Of a stretch of DNA of 49,090 nt, positions 24,507 through 32,543 are shown piece by piece. The stretch's first letter is position 1. The number at the start of each line of letters is the position of its first letter. Where the stretch lies: the NCBI GenBank assembly GCA_017540565.1, contig JAFYAU010000009.1, positions 1 to 49,090 of the forward strand, written 5' to 3'. The notes under the pieces are model-generated. The model made no database searches. It was not told the DNA's origin and worked only from the letters and a program-made list of their open reading frames with translations. Made by a program: the position numbers and the translations under genes. The DNA comes from Oscillospiraceae bacterium. Its GTDB lineage: Bacteria > Bacillota > Clostridia > Oscillospirales > Oscillospiraceae.

Positions 24507-24856
24507 CCATGGAGATCAAAGTGCGCCTGCGCGAACATGAATACGAGCTTCTGAAGGAGTGCTTCGACGAGATCGCGCCGGACCTGAACTTCCGCCTGGA
24601 CCACATGGAACCCGCCTTCCGGGCTCCCGGAGACGACGCGTGCGAATCCAACTCCACGCACATCGTGACATGCGAGACAGACAAAAAGCGGTGGAACGAG
24701 ATCATGGACTACTGCACAGGCCTTGAGAAGACGGTCTACGGTCCCGACGACAAGCCCCTGTTTCCCGAGAGCGATCCGCGCTTTCAGCGCTATCTGAAAT
24801 TCGACCGTTGCTGGAGCGTCATGTTCTACATCGCGGACATGTACGGCTTCTGCTGA
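24503..24856 (+). CDS. Conserved-looking hypothetical protein, 117 aa
   Basis: This is a soluble, acidic protein with no membrane segment, beginning MTMEIKVRLREHEYELLKECFDE. It has a Cys near residue 57 (CETDKKRWNEIMDYCTGLEK) and ends in CWSVMFYIADMYGFC. I do not recognise the family. The ATG at 24503 overlaps the preceding stop as ATGA. A second ATG at 24509 is spaced ten bases from AAAGGAG and is equally possible. It is the last gene of the pnp-distal group and is followed by a terminator. Its constant coupling to the shikimate-kinase-like gene suggests a shared role. Confidence 0.65.
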   Translation: MTMEIKVRLREHEYELLKECFDEIAPDLNFRLDHMEPAFRAPGDDACESNSTHIVTCETDKKRWNEIMDYCTGLEKTVYGPDDKPLFPESDPRFQRYLKFDRCWSVMFYIADMYGFC

Positions 24857-24882
24857 AAGCGTATCCCTTCTCCAATCGTGAA

Positions 24883-24915
24883 AAGGCCTCCCCGGCGCTG
24901 CCGGAGAGGCCTTTG
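24883..24915. terminator. Convergent terminator
   Basis: AAGGCCTCCCCGGC-GCT-GCCGGAGAGGCCTT, a 14-bp stem with one mismatch, lies between the plus-strand group and the minus-strand thioesterase gene. It has TTT on the plus side and TTTT-like sequence on the minus side, so it may serve both. Confidence 0.75.
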
Positions 24916-24921
24916 TCATGT

Positions 24922-25647
24922 TCATATCTCTTTTCCGAAGCACACGGTGGCGCTCAGTCCCTTCGGTCCCATGACGTCCACCCTCCGGCTTCCCCGGAAG
25001 GACGAGAGCAGGCACCGGACGGTGTCTCCGGCCCGTACCTCGCTTTTGAAGCGGACGGTCAGGATGCCGATCAGGGCGGGATCGCCCGCCTCCTCCGGAA
25101 GCAGGTCTTCCGCCAGCGTCAGATACTCCAGATTGTGCAGATGCCCCAGGGTATCCGTGCGGCCGCGCCGGATCTCCGAGAGCATCTCCCCCTCCGCCGG
25201 GTCGGGCTCTTCCAGCCTTCTGGCGCGCCATCCGGCGAGGCTTCCCCCCGGCTCGGGAGGGAAGAGGCGCGCGATGTCCTCCGGAACGGGAACGACCGTG
25301 TGGTCGCTGTTCCGGACCACGATCCACCGCGAGGCCGCTTCGGCCAGCAGGCGCCCTCCGGCGCCGCGGATGAAGAAATCCCTCCAGGTGTTGACCCGGT
25401 TCGTCTCCCTCACTCTCGTCTCCACCATGAGTTCCATGCCGTACGCCGGGCGCTCGTACACCGCCAGGTCCCAGCCCAGGAGCACCCAGGCGAGTCCCCG
25501 CTCCTCCATGCCTTTCAGGCCGACGCCCTCCGTGTCCGTATGAAATCCGGCTGTATCCTCGCAGAAGCGCAGCAGGCTCCGGTTCTTCACCAGCATGCCC
25601 GCTCCCAGGTCCTCCATGCCCGGCCGGAAGGCCGCCGTAAAACTCAT
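24922..25647 (-). CDS. Acyl-ACP thioesterase (PF01643-type double hotdog)
   Basis: This 241-residue protein has two hotdog folds, as in plant FatA/FatB and bacterial homologues that release fatty acids from acyl-carrier protein. The first half has the ETRVRETNRVNTWRDFFI strand pattern (about 76-93). The second has DTLGHLHNLEYL (165-176), matching the catalytic D-x-N-x-H-x-N-N loop except that the Asn position is Leu167. The His (169) is kept. The ATG at 25647 follows AAGGAG nine bases upstream. It is monocistronic. If active, it would set the chain length of free fatty acids; the changed Asn makes activity uncertain. Confidence 0.85.
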   Translation of the reverse strand: MSFTAAFRPGMEDLGAGMLVKNRSLLRFCEDTAGFHTDTEGVGLKGMEERGLAWVLLGWDLAVYERPAYGMELMVETRVRETNRVNTWRDFFIRGAGGRLLAEAASRWIVVRNSDHTVVPVPEDIARLFPPEPGGSLAGWRARRLEEPDPAEGEMLSEIRRGRTDTLGHLHNLEYLTLAEDLLPEEAGDPALIGILTVRFKSEVRAGDTVRCLLSSFRGSRRVDVMGPKGLSATVCFGKEI

Positions 25648-25682
25648 CCCGTATCGCTCCTTCCCCGTATTTTTCCGCCGTC

Positions 25683-25711
25683 ATTATACCACCGTTTTCC
25701 TCTGAATGGAA
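25683..25711 (-). promoter_or_regulatory. Promoter of the acyl-ACP thioesterase gene
   Basis: On the minus strand a weak -35 TTCCAT (25711-25706), 17-base spacer and consensus TATAAT (25688-25683). Confidence 0.6.
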
Positions 25712-25728
25712 CGCGCGCGCAAAAACAG

Positions 25729-25757
25729 TTGACATAATGTTAATTTTATAGTAAAGT
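25729..25757 (+). promoter_or_regulatory. Promoter of the secreted glucosaminidase gene
   Basis: TTGACA (25729-25734), 17-base AT-rich spacer, TAAAGT (25752-25757). The surrounding 40 bases are the most AT-rich of this part of the window. Confidence 0.55.
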
Positions 25758-25810
25758 ATTATGCGGATTTCTATACAGTCCGTTTCATCTCACGGAAAGG
25801 AGGACCCGCC

Positions 25811-28093
25811 ATGTTGTTCCGCCGCACCGGAAAGCGCCGCATGCTCTGCTTCGCGCTTGCCGTCTTTTCTCTTCTCGGAATGCTGATCCTGCCTCTGTCC
25901 GCCCCGGCGGACGCGGCCGGCCGCACCGGAACCGTCAAGGCGGACGGCGGCGTCAATGTGCGCTCCGCCCCGAATACGAGTTCCTCCGTCGTGACCGCCC
26001 TGGCCAACGGCACGAACGTGACCATCGTCGATTCCGTGTCCGGACAGACGATCACCGCCGGCGACGGGCGCTCCTCCAGCATGTGGTACCAGATCAGCTT
26101 CACCTCCGGAGGATCCTCCATAACGGGATATCTGTGCAGCCTGTATGTCACGGTCTCCTCGGATTACACCTCGTGGACGGGCGTCATCTCCAACGTCAGC
26201 CAGACGGTCAACGTGCGCTCCGGCCCCGGTACCACCTACAGCACCGTCGCTTCCCTTGCGAAGGGCAGGGAGGTCACGGTCACCGGCGAGGCCGACGGCG
26301 CCTCCGTCAGCGACGGCAGCACGTCCTCCGTGTGGTATCATATCTCCTTCGTTTCCGGAAGCAGCACGCTGACGGGCTACGTATCCAGCCTGTACGTGAC
26401 GAAAAAGACCTCCTCCGGAGGCGATTCCGGCGGCGATTCCGGTGGCACGCTCACCGGCCCCGCCGGCGAGAACACGAACTTCGAGACGGAACTGGCCGCC
26501 TTCCCGGCCTCGTACCGCTCCGCCATCCGCGCCCTGCATCAGGCCTATCCGGCCTGGCATTTCACCGCCCAGAACCTGAACTACGACTGGGACTACGCCG
26601 TCGGCCTGGAATACCGCAAGGAGTACAGCGTGGTCTCCTCCGTCAGTCCCTCCAGCTGGAAGTGCTGCGAGGACTACGCGTTCGACTGGGAAACCGGCAA
26701 ATGGTACGCCGTGGACAGCGGCGCGTGGGTCTGCGCCAGCCGCGAGATCATCGAGTATTACATGGATCCGCGCAATTTTCTGGACTCCACCAATGTGTTC
26801 CAGTTCCTGACCATGAGCTTCGACGGGAGCACCCAGACGGTGTCCGGCGTCCAGGCCATCCTGAAAGACACCTTCATGGAGGGCGATCTGCCGGACGAGC
26901 CCGGCACCTCCTACGCCTCCTGCATCTACGCGGCCGCGAAGAAGTACGGCGCGAATCCCTACGTGATCGCCGCCAAGATCCGCGGCGAGCAGGGCATAAA
27001 CGGCTCCGTCATGGTCGAAGGGACGTACGAGGGCTATGAGGGATATTACAATTACTTCAACTACGGCGCGTACGGCAGCGGCTCCGCCGCCGTCATCGCC
27101 AACGGCCTGAGCTACGCGAAGAGCCAGGGCTGGGACACGCACCGCAAGTCCATCGAGGGCGGCACGGAGCTGTACGTCCAGGGCTATATCTCCGGCGGAC
27201 AGGATACCACGTATCTGACGCGCTTCGAGTTCAACGACTCGACCCCCTGCAACCACCAGTATGCCTCCGCCATCCACTACGCCCAGTACGAGGGTTCCTC
27301 CATCAGCAATATCTACAGCAGCTCCGACAAGGCGCAGGCCCTCTCCTTCAAGATCCCCGTATACACGAACATGCCCTCGTCGGCGTGCGCCTGCCCCAGC
27401 GGCAACGGCAGCATGTATGTGAAGCTCAAGAGCCTGAAGGCCTCCGCCGGAACGCTGAGTCCCAGGTTCCAGCCGGACATCACGTCGTACACCCTGACGC
27501 TTCCCGAAGGGACCTCCTCCGCGAAGCTCACGGCTGCCGCCATGGATGCCCAGGCATCCGTCTCCGGGACGGGCACCTTCAAGACGGGTTCGACCGCCAC
27601 GGTCAAGGTGACCGCACGGGACGGAAGCACGAGATCCTATACCGTCACCGTCACGGGCGGGACCCCGGAGCCCGAACCCGAGCCCGAACCCGAACCGGAT
27701 CCCGTAACGCCCTTCGGCCTGACGGTGCAGCCCAGCGCCGACATCATCACGCTGGACGCCCCCATCAAAATGGCCGACCTGGCCGAGGGCATCGTGCAGG
27801 GCGGCTACGTCGGAGTCTATACCGACGGCAAGGTCAAGACCGGCGCCAAGCAGGTGGCGACCGGGGACGTGGTCGTTCTGTATGACGATTACGACGAGAG
27901 CCACGGCGCCTACCGGATCGTCCTGAAGGGCGATGTGAACAAGGACGGCGCGGTCGGTCAGGCGGATACGGACGCGGCATTCGCGCTGTGCACGAGCGGC
28001 GAGGCCGACGAGCTCCAGATCCGCGCCGGCGACATGGACGGCGACGGAGATCTGGACCTGCAGGACGTCTCCATCATGAACCAGTCCCGGTAA
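25811..28093 (+). CDS. Secreted SH3b-glucosaminidase protein with cadherin-like and dockerin domains
   Basis: This 760-residue exported cell-wall hydrolase has a signal peptide at residues 1-36 (cleavage near PADAAG). Two bacterial SH3 domains follow (about 38-112 and 120-197, each with NVRS and GYxxSLYV), then a Gly/Ser linker. The glucosaminidase (LytG/Auto-like) domain spans about 215-500 (YPAWHFTAQNLNYDW, DPRNFL, AAKIRGEQG). A cadherin-like beta-sandwich repeat lies near 530-620 (LKASAGTLSPRF then YTLTLPEG), followed by an EP-repeat linker and a small beta domain. The C-terminal type I dockerin (about 707-760) has two calcium loops, DVNKDGAVGQAD and DMDGDGDLDLQD. It should cut N-acetylglucosamine linkages in peptidoglycan. 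A dockerin on such an enzyme implies a cohesin partner; none is in this window. Confidence 0.9.
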   Translation: MLFRRTGKRRMLCFALAVFSLLGMLILPLSAPADAAGRTGTVKADGGVNVRSAPNTSSSVVTALANGTNVTIVDSVSGQTITAGDGRSSSMWYQISFTSGGSSITGYLCSLYVTVSSDYTSWTGVISNVSQTVNVRSGPGTTYSTVASLAKGREVTVTGEADGASVSDGSTSSVWYHISFVSGSSTLTGYVSSLYVTKKTSSGGDSGGDSGGTLTGPAGENTNFETELAAFPASYRSAIRALHQAYPAWHFTAQNLNYDWDYAVGLEYRKEYSVVSSVSPSSWKCCEDYAFDWETGKWYAVDSGAWVCASREIIEYYMDPRNFLDSTNVFQFLTMSFDGSTQTVSGVQAILKDTFMEGDLPDEPGTSYASCIYAAAKKYGANPYVIAAKIRGEQGINGSVMVEGTYEGYEGYYNYFNYGAYGSGSAAVIANGLSYAKSQGWDTHRKSIEGGTELYVQGYISGGQDTTYLTRFEFNDSTPCNHQYASAIHYAQYEGSSISNIYSSSDKAQALSFKIPVYTNMPSSACACPSGNGSMYVKLKSLKASAGTLSPRFQPDITSYTLTLPEGTSSAKLTAAAMDAQASVSGTGTFKTGSTATVKVTARDGSTRSYTVTVTGGTPEPEPEPEPEPDPVTPFGLTVQPSADIITLDAPIKMADLAEGIVQGGYVGVYTDGKVKTGAKQVATGDVVVLYDDYDESHGAYRIVLKGDVNKDGAVGQADTDAAFALCTSGEADELQIRAGDMDGDGDLDLQDVSIMNQSR

Positions 28094-28110
28094 CATCTTC
28101 CAGACAGCGA

Positions 28111-28148
28111 AAACGGCTTCCGGCTGTACGCCGGAGGCCGTTTTTTCC
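28111..28148 (+). terminator. Intrinsic terminator after the glucosaminidase gene
   Basis: A 14-bp stem AAACGGCTTCCGGC with GCCGGAGGCCGTTT (one G-U pair), then TTTT. Confidence 0.85.
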
Positions 28149-28164
28149 TTTATGCGCGCAGGGT

Positions 28165-28986
28165 TCAGGCCAGTTCCTCCTCATACAGGGCCCTGTCCCC
28201 GTCCTTGAATACATTGAAGATCACTCTCTCCACGGCCGCCGGATGCGCCGCGAGCCATTCGGTGACCGTCCGGACGGCGATCGAGGCGGCACGGCCGTTC
28301 GGGAAACGGAACACGCCGGTGGAGATGCAGCAGAAAGCCACGGTCTTCAGGCCGCTTTCCAGACAGAGTTCCAGCGTATTGCGGTAGCAGGCCTCCAGAT
28401 CCCGCTCCAGCGCCTCCGTCAGTTCTCCTTCGACGACGGGGCCCACGACATGGATCACTTTCCGCGCCGGGAGATTGTATCCGTCGGTCAGCATCGGCAC
28501 CGCCGTGGGCTGCTCGTACCCGGGGCCGTACCGCGCGCGCAGCAGTTCCATCCGGCGGGCGCATTCCGCCCGGAGCTGCACTCCGGCAAAGGTGTGGATG
28601 CAGTTGTCGATGCAGGCGTGCATCGGGACGAAGCATCCGAGCATCCCGGAATTCGCCGCGTTCACGACGGCGTCCGCAGCCAGCCTCGTGATATCTCCCT
28701 GCCACAGGGAGATCACGTCCGCGAACGGGCGGCGGCTCCCCTGCTCCGCGGCCGTCGGGATCCCGGAAACGGAGACGATCCCGTTTTCCCGGATCCGTTC
28801 CCGGAGATACTCGTCCTGGACCTTCAGGACCCTGGGGGGCATCGGCCCGGGCATCCGGATGTTCATCAGGGAACGGAGGAGCCGCTTTTTCTCCTCCGGA
28901 TCCTCCGGCGTCTCCAGATCCCGGTATCGCACCGAATCCTCCTTGAATGCCTCCACCAGATAATCCAGACGTTCTCTCTGATCCAT
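28165..28986 (-). CDS. Zn-dependent macrodomain protein-ADP-ribose hydrolase
   Basis: This 273-residue protein has a helical N-terminal extension (about 1-90) followed by a macrodomain: ISLWQGDITRLAADAVVNAANSGMLGCF, then HACIDNCIHTFAGVQLRAEC, whose His and Cys residues are typical of the zinc-containing macrodomain class. The ISTGVFRFPNGRAA stretch binds the distal ribose and phosphate. Relatives in Streptococcus and Staphylococcus remove ADP-ribose from proteins modified by SirTM. The ATG at 28986 follows a GAAAGAAAGAGAGG purine run. It stands alone here, without the SirTM, GcvH-like and LplA2 genes that accompany it elsewhere. An extended -10 (TGGTACAAT) lies about 60 bases upstream of the start. 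Confidence 0.88.
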   Translation of the reverse strand: MDQRERLDYLVEAFKEDSVRYRDLETPEDPEEKKRLLRSLMNIRMPGPMPPRVLKVQDEYLRERIRENGIVSVSGIPTAAEQGSRRPFADVISLWQGDITRLAADAVVNAANSGMLGCFVPMHACIDNCIHTFAGVQLRAECARRMELLRARYGPGYEQPTAVPMLTDGYNLPARKVIHVVGPVVEGELTEALERDLEACYRNTLELCLESGLKTVAFCCISTGVFRFPNGRAASIAVRTVTEWLAAHPAAVERVIFNVFKDGDRALYEEELA

Positions 28987-29096
28987 CCGACGCGCCCTCT
29001 CTTTCTTTCCCCGCCGCGCGGCGGGAGCGTTACCACGGGTATTGTACCATTTTTCCCCGGCTCCCGCGAGCCTTTCCGCCTTTTTCCCGCCCCGTA

Positions 29097-29125
29097 TTGT
29101 AAAAAAGCGGACTCTGCGATACAAT
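29097..29125 (+). promoter_or_regulatory. Promoter of the endonuclease/exonuclease/phosphatase gene
   Basis: TTGTAA (29097-29102), 17-base spacer, TACAAT (29120-29125), 30 bases upstream of the ATG. Confidence 0.65.
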
Positions 29126-29155
29126 AGCACCATCAACGGCAAAGGAGGTACGGAA

Positions 29156-30235
29156 ATGAAAGCGAAGACCGTCTTCAAGATCGTTCTTCTCCTGATTCTC
29201 GCTGTGATCCTCGCGGCCGCAGGCTACGTGGCCTACGTGCTGATCGATTACCACCGCCTGCCGGACTGGCAGCGGCTGGAAGTCGCCGGAAACGCATCCG
29301 GCGAAGCCCGCACCGGCACTTCGTATACCATGCTGTCCTGGAACGTCGGTTTCGGAGCCTACAGCAGGGACTTCAGCTTTTTCATGGACGGCGGCAAATA
29401 CTCCCGCGCCTATTCCGAAGAGGAAGTGCTCACGAACATCACCGCCGCCGCGGACCTCGTGCGCCGCGAGTCCCCGGATCTGATCCTCTTCCAGGAAGTG
29501 GATCTCGACTCCGACCGCTCCTACCACGTGAACGAGGCGGATCTCCTGGCGGGCTCTTTTCCCGGCTGTGGCCGGGTGGACGCCGTCAACTATGATTCCC
29601 CGTATCTGATGTATCCGGTCCTGCGTCCCCACGGAAAGTCCCTCTCCGAGCTGCTCACCCTGAGCTCGTTCGAGGTCGAATCCGCCAGCCGCCGCAGTCT
29701 TCCCGTCGAGGACGGATTCAACAAGCTGCTGGATCTGGACCGGTGCTACAGCGTCACGGACATCCCGGTGGACAACGGCAGGACCCTCCGGGTCTACAAT
29801 CTGCATCTTTCCGCCTACACCTCCGACGGCACCATCGCCACCGAACAGCTGAAGCAGCTGATGACCGACATGGCCCAGACCTACGCCGCAGGCAACTATG
29901 CGATCGCCGGCGGGGACTTCAACAAGGATCTGCTCGGCAACTCCTCCGAGGTGTTCGGCGTCTCGGGGAAAGACGTCACCTGGGCGCAGTCCTTCCCCTT
30001 CGAGCTGCTCCCCAAGAACGTGGCGCTCCAGGCGCCGTTCGACGCGGCCTCCCCCGTCCCCTCCTGCCGCAACTGCGACATAGGGTACGAACCGGGCGTC
30101 ACCTTCGTGCTGACGATTGACGGGTTCCTGACCACCGCGAACGTTCAGGTGGAGGGCGCCCGCGTCATCGACGACGGTTTCCTTCACTCCGACCACAATC
30201 CCGTCGTAATGACGTTCACGCTGAAAGACGGATAG
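29156..30235 (+). CDS. Membrane-anchored endonuclease/exonuclease/phosphatase-family protein
   Basis: This 359-residue protein has an N-terminal membrane anchor (about residues 7-30) and an extracytoplasmic EEP fold. Active-site elements are visible in order: SWNVGFGAYSRDF, the metal Glu in ILFQEVD, the NLHLSAYTSDG strand, GGDFNKDLLG and the final SDHNPVVM (D-H pair). All the usual EEP positions are present. Extracytoplasmic members act as sphingomyelinase-like phospholipases, nucleases or inositol phosphatases, and the substrate here is open. The ATG at 29156 follows AAAGGAGG. The gene is monocistronic, ending in a terminator at 30238. Confidence 0.87.
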   Translation: MKAKTVFKIVLLLILAVILAAAGYVAYVLIDYHRLPDWQRLEVAGNASGEARTGTSYTMLSWNVGFGAYSRDFSFFMDGGKYSRAYSEEEVLTNITAAADLVRRESPDLILFQEVDLDSDRSYHVNEADLLAGSFPGCGRVDAVNYDSPYLMYPVLRPHGKSLSELLTLSSFEVESASRRSLPVEDGFNKLLDLDRCYSVTDIPVDNGRTLRVYNLHLSAYTSDGTIATEQLKQLMTDMAQTYAAGNYAIAGGDFNKDLLGNSSEVFGVSGKDVTWAQSFPFELLPKNVALQAPFDAASPVPSCRNCDIGYEPGVTFVLTIDGFLTTANVQVEGARVIDDGFLHSDHNPVVMTFTLKDG

Positions 30236-30237
30236 AT

Positions 30238-30281
30238 GAACCGCCCTCTGACGCACAAAAGCGGCAGGGGGCGGTTCTTTG
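30238..30281 (+). terminator. Terminator of the EEP gene
   Basis: GAACCGCCCTCTG pairs with CAGGGGGCGGTTC across a 14-base loop and is followed by TTT. Confidence 0.7.
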
Positions 30282-30285
30282 CTTC

Positions 30286-30319
30286 GGAAAACCGGACGGG
30301 CCGCACGGCCCGTCCGGTT
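30286..30319 (-). terminator. Terminator of the enoate-reductase-like gene
   Basis: On the minus strand the 13-bp stem AACCGGACGGGCC/GGCCCGTCCGGTT is followed by TTCC just after the gene's stop. Confidence 0.7.
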
Positions 30320-30323
30320 CTGT

Positions 30324-32330
30324 TCACATATACACGGCGGCGTCGAATCCGGTATGGACGGCATTGGCAACGTTGGCGGGTCCGCCGGCATCGCCGACGA
30401 CCCACACCTCCGTAGCCGGAGCGCACCGGCGCAGGGCGTCCACGACGTCCCTTCTGGCTTTCATGCCGGCGGCGAGCAACACCGTATCCGCCGGGATCTC
30501 CACCGTTTCCCCGTCATGCCGGCAGAGCACGGAACTCTCCCTGATCTCCGTCAGCGTGTGCGCCAGACGGAACTCCACGCCGGCATCGTTCAGGGCCTTC
30601 ATGATCAGCTTGAACGAGGCGCCCAGCCCGCCGTTCAAGCCTCCCCGGGCCGCGCTGAGATCCTTTTCCATGGCGACCAGCGTGGGCACAATCCCCTTCT
30701 GCACGAGGCCGTAGGCGCACTCCATGGCCACGGAGCCCGCTCCGACGATCACGACGCTTCCCCGTACCTCGGCCGTTCCGAGATCCGCCTCTGGCGCCCA
30801 GTGCACGTGGGGCAGGCCGATCCCCGGCACGGGCGGCACGGCCGGCACCGCTCCGCAGGCGATGATGAGCCCGTCGTAATTCTCCCGTTCCAGCAGTTCC
30901 GCGGTCGCCGGCGTGTTCAGGCGGATATCCATGTCCGACGCCTCCGCGCGGCGGATGATGAAGTCCAGATAATTCTTCAGATCCTGCTTCAGCGGCTGCA
31001 CGCCTACGGCGTTATGGAGATTGCCGCCCAGCCGGGAGGACGCCTCGTACAGCGTGACGTCGTGCCCGCGGCGGCAGAGCGTGTACGCTGCCTGCAGGCC
31101 GGCGGGGCCTCCGCCCACGACGGCGACCCTCTTCCGGGTCTCCGCGCGCGGCACGATGCCCGCCGGAAATTCCACGCCGCGCCCGAGTACCGGGTTCACG
31201 GCGCACTCCGTGGAGCGCTTCGCCACCAGCCGGTCGCTGCAGTGACCGCAGCGCAGGCACGGCCGGACCGTCTCAGGTTTCCCCAGCGCATACTTGCGGG
31301 GCATCTCCGGATCAGCCATGAACGGCCGGGTCATGCAGACGATATCCGCGCAGCCCTCCGCGAGGATCCGCTCGGCGTTGTCGATGTTCATGATGCCGGC
31401 GACGGCGCTCACCTTGACCGAATCGGGCAGCAGGTCCCGGAACACTTTCGCGTATTTCACGTTCGCCATATGGGGGGAGGCATAGGGATTCACCCAGTAG
31501 TGCATGCAGTCGAATTTCCCTCTCACGCCCGCCGAGACGTTCAGGACGTCGATCCTGTCCTGGAGCATCTGCACGTAGGTCTTCGTCTCCTCCAGATGCA
31601 TCCCGCCCTCGAGCATCTCGTCGGCGGAAACGCGGAACACGATGACGAAATCCTCCCCGCAGCGCTCGCGCACCCCGTCGAGGATCTCCCTGGCGAAGCG
31701 GGCGCGGTTCTCCAGGCTTCCCCCGTACTCGTCCGTGCGGCGGTTGAAATACGGGGATGAGAACTGCCCGATCAGATTCGCGTGTCCCCCGTGGACGATG
31801 ACCCTCCGGACGCCGGCCTGCCTGCATCGGACGGCGGCGTCTATGTATTTCCGCACCGCGTCCTTCACCTGCTCATGAGTCATGGCCTCCGTCATGACGG
31901 GTTCCCGTCCCTGCGCCGCCGCCCTGGCCAGCTCGAAGTCCGAATAGCCGGGAGAGGGAGCGAGCGGCGGGCGCCCGGTCTTCTCGCAGTTGGCGTCGTT
32001 GCCCGTGTGGTTCAGCTCCACCGCGGGCTCGCAGCCGAACTGCCGGCACATATCCGTGAACTTGCTCAGCGGCAGGATCGTCTCGTCCGTGTCCAGGCGC
32101 AGCTGCCGCTCCTCGTCGTGCCCGACGTCGTAATCCACCAGCGCGTTTCCTATCGTGATCACGCCGACGCCGCCGCGGGCGATCGGCCGGAAGAAATCCA
32201 CGCATTCCCTGGTCATGAACCCGTCGAAGTCCGTCAGCGCCGGCGACGACGGCGTCATGACCAGCCGGTTCTTGAATTCGATCCCCCGGATCGTGATGGG
32301 GGAAAAGGTAAGAGGATAATGCTGCATCAT
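30324..32330 (-). CDS. Old-yellow-enzyme/enoate-reductase-like NADH:flavin oxidoreductase
   Basis: This 668-residue enzyme has an N-terminal FMN TIM barrel (about 1-370) with VIVHGGHANLIGQFSSPYFNRRTDEYGGS. A [4Fe-4S] site with ligands CLRCGHC and a Cys 12 residues later follows (about 378-396, the C-x2-C-x2-C-x11-C spacing). The C-terminal FAD/NAD(P) Rossmann region has VAVVGGGPAGLQAAY and VVIVGAGSVAMECA. The organisation is that of 2,4-dienoyl-CoA reductase, BaiCD/BaiH and 2-enoate reductase. It should reduce an activated C=C bond; the substrate cannot be told. The start ATG at 32330 follows AAGGAG eight bases upstream, and a TATGATACAAT -10-like region lies near 32379. It is monocistronic. 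Confidence 0.9.
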   Translation of the reverse strand: MMQHYPLTFSPITIRGIEFKNRLVMTPSSPALTDFDGFMTRECVDFFRPIARGGVGVITIGNALVDYDVGHDEERQLRLDTDETILPLSKFTDMCRQFGCEPAVELNHTGNDANCEKTGRPPLAPSPGYSDFELARAAAQGREPVMTEAMTHEQVKDAVRKYIDAAVRCRQAGVRRVIVHGGHANLIGQFSSPYFNRRTDEYGGSLENRARFAREILDGVRERCGEDFVIVFRVSADEMLEGGMHLEETKTYVQMLQDRIDVLNVSAGVRGKFDCMHYWVNPYASPHMANVKYAKVFRDLLPDSVKVSAVAGIMNIDNAERILAEGCADIVCMTRPFMADPEMPRKYALGKPETVRPCLRCGHCSDRLVAKRSTECAVNPVLGRGVEFPAGIVPRAETRKRVAVVGGGPAGLQAAYTLCRRGHDVTLYEASSRLGGNLHNAVGVQPLKQDLKNYLDFIIRRAEASDMDIRLNTPATAELLERENYDGLIIACGAVPAVPPVPGIGLPHVHWAPEADLGTAEVRGSVVIVGAGSVAMECAYGLVQKGIVPTLVAMEKDLSAARGGLNGGLGASFKLIMKALNDAGVEFRLAHTLTEIRESSVLCRHDGETVEIPADTVLLAAGMKARRDVVDALRRCAPATEVWVVGDAGGPANVANAVHTGFDAAVYM

Positions 32331-32467
32331 GCTTCTTCTCCTTCCCCGCGGGTTTTCCCGCGGATTCCGTTCCGGATTATTGTATCATATCCGGGCCGTC
32401 AGGGCGACCCCTTTCCCTCTTCCCTGCCTATGTTTCGCATTTCTTTTCCCTTCCCCGGAAAAAAGTG

Positions 32468-32496
32468 TTGACAAATGCCAAGAACTGTACTATCGT
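32468..32496 (+). promoter_or_regulatory. Promoter of the YtrA-ABC operon
   Basis: TTGACA (32468-32473), 17-base spacer, TATCGT (32491-32496). The -10 lies inside the operator repeats. Confidence 0.6.
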
Positions 32497-32523
32497 ACTA
32501 TTGTACTAATACACTCGTACAAT
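32487..32523 (+). promoter_or_regulatory. Operator-like array of GTAC repeats, 8-bp period
   Basis: GTACTATC, GTACTATT and GTACTAAT follow each other at exact 8-bp spacing (32487, 32495, 32503), and a fourth GTAC (GTACAATT) begins at 32517. They cover the -10 and start site. GntR/YtrA regulators bind short repeats of this type over their own promoters, so autorepression is likely. Confidence 0.6.
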
Positions 32524-32543
32524 TTTTGGGAGGAGCTTTGCCA

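Noticed and set aside
27670..27705. Glu-Pro repeat in the glucosaminidase gene as a DNA repeat element
   Set aside because: It is a short in-frame linker between domains, common in secreted proteins.
25790..28096. A 768-codon minus-strand open frame over the glucosaminidase gene
   Set aside because: Antisense artefact; the plus-strand frame has signal peptide, domains and ribosome site.
30324..32330. C-x2-C-x2-C spacing of the enoate-reductase-like protein as an anomaly
   Set aside because: It differs from E. coli FadH (C-x2-C-x3-C) but the same spacing occurs in trimethylamine dehydrogenase and relatives.
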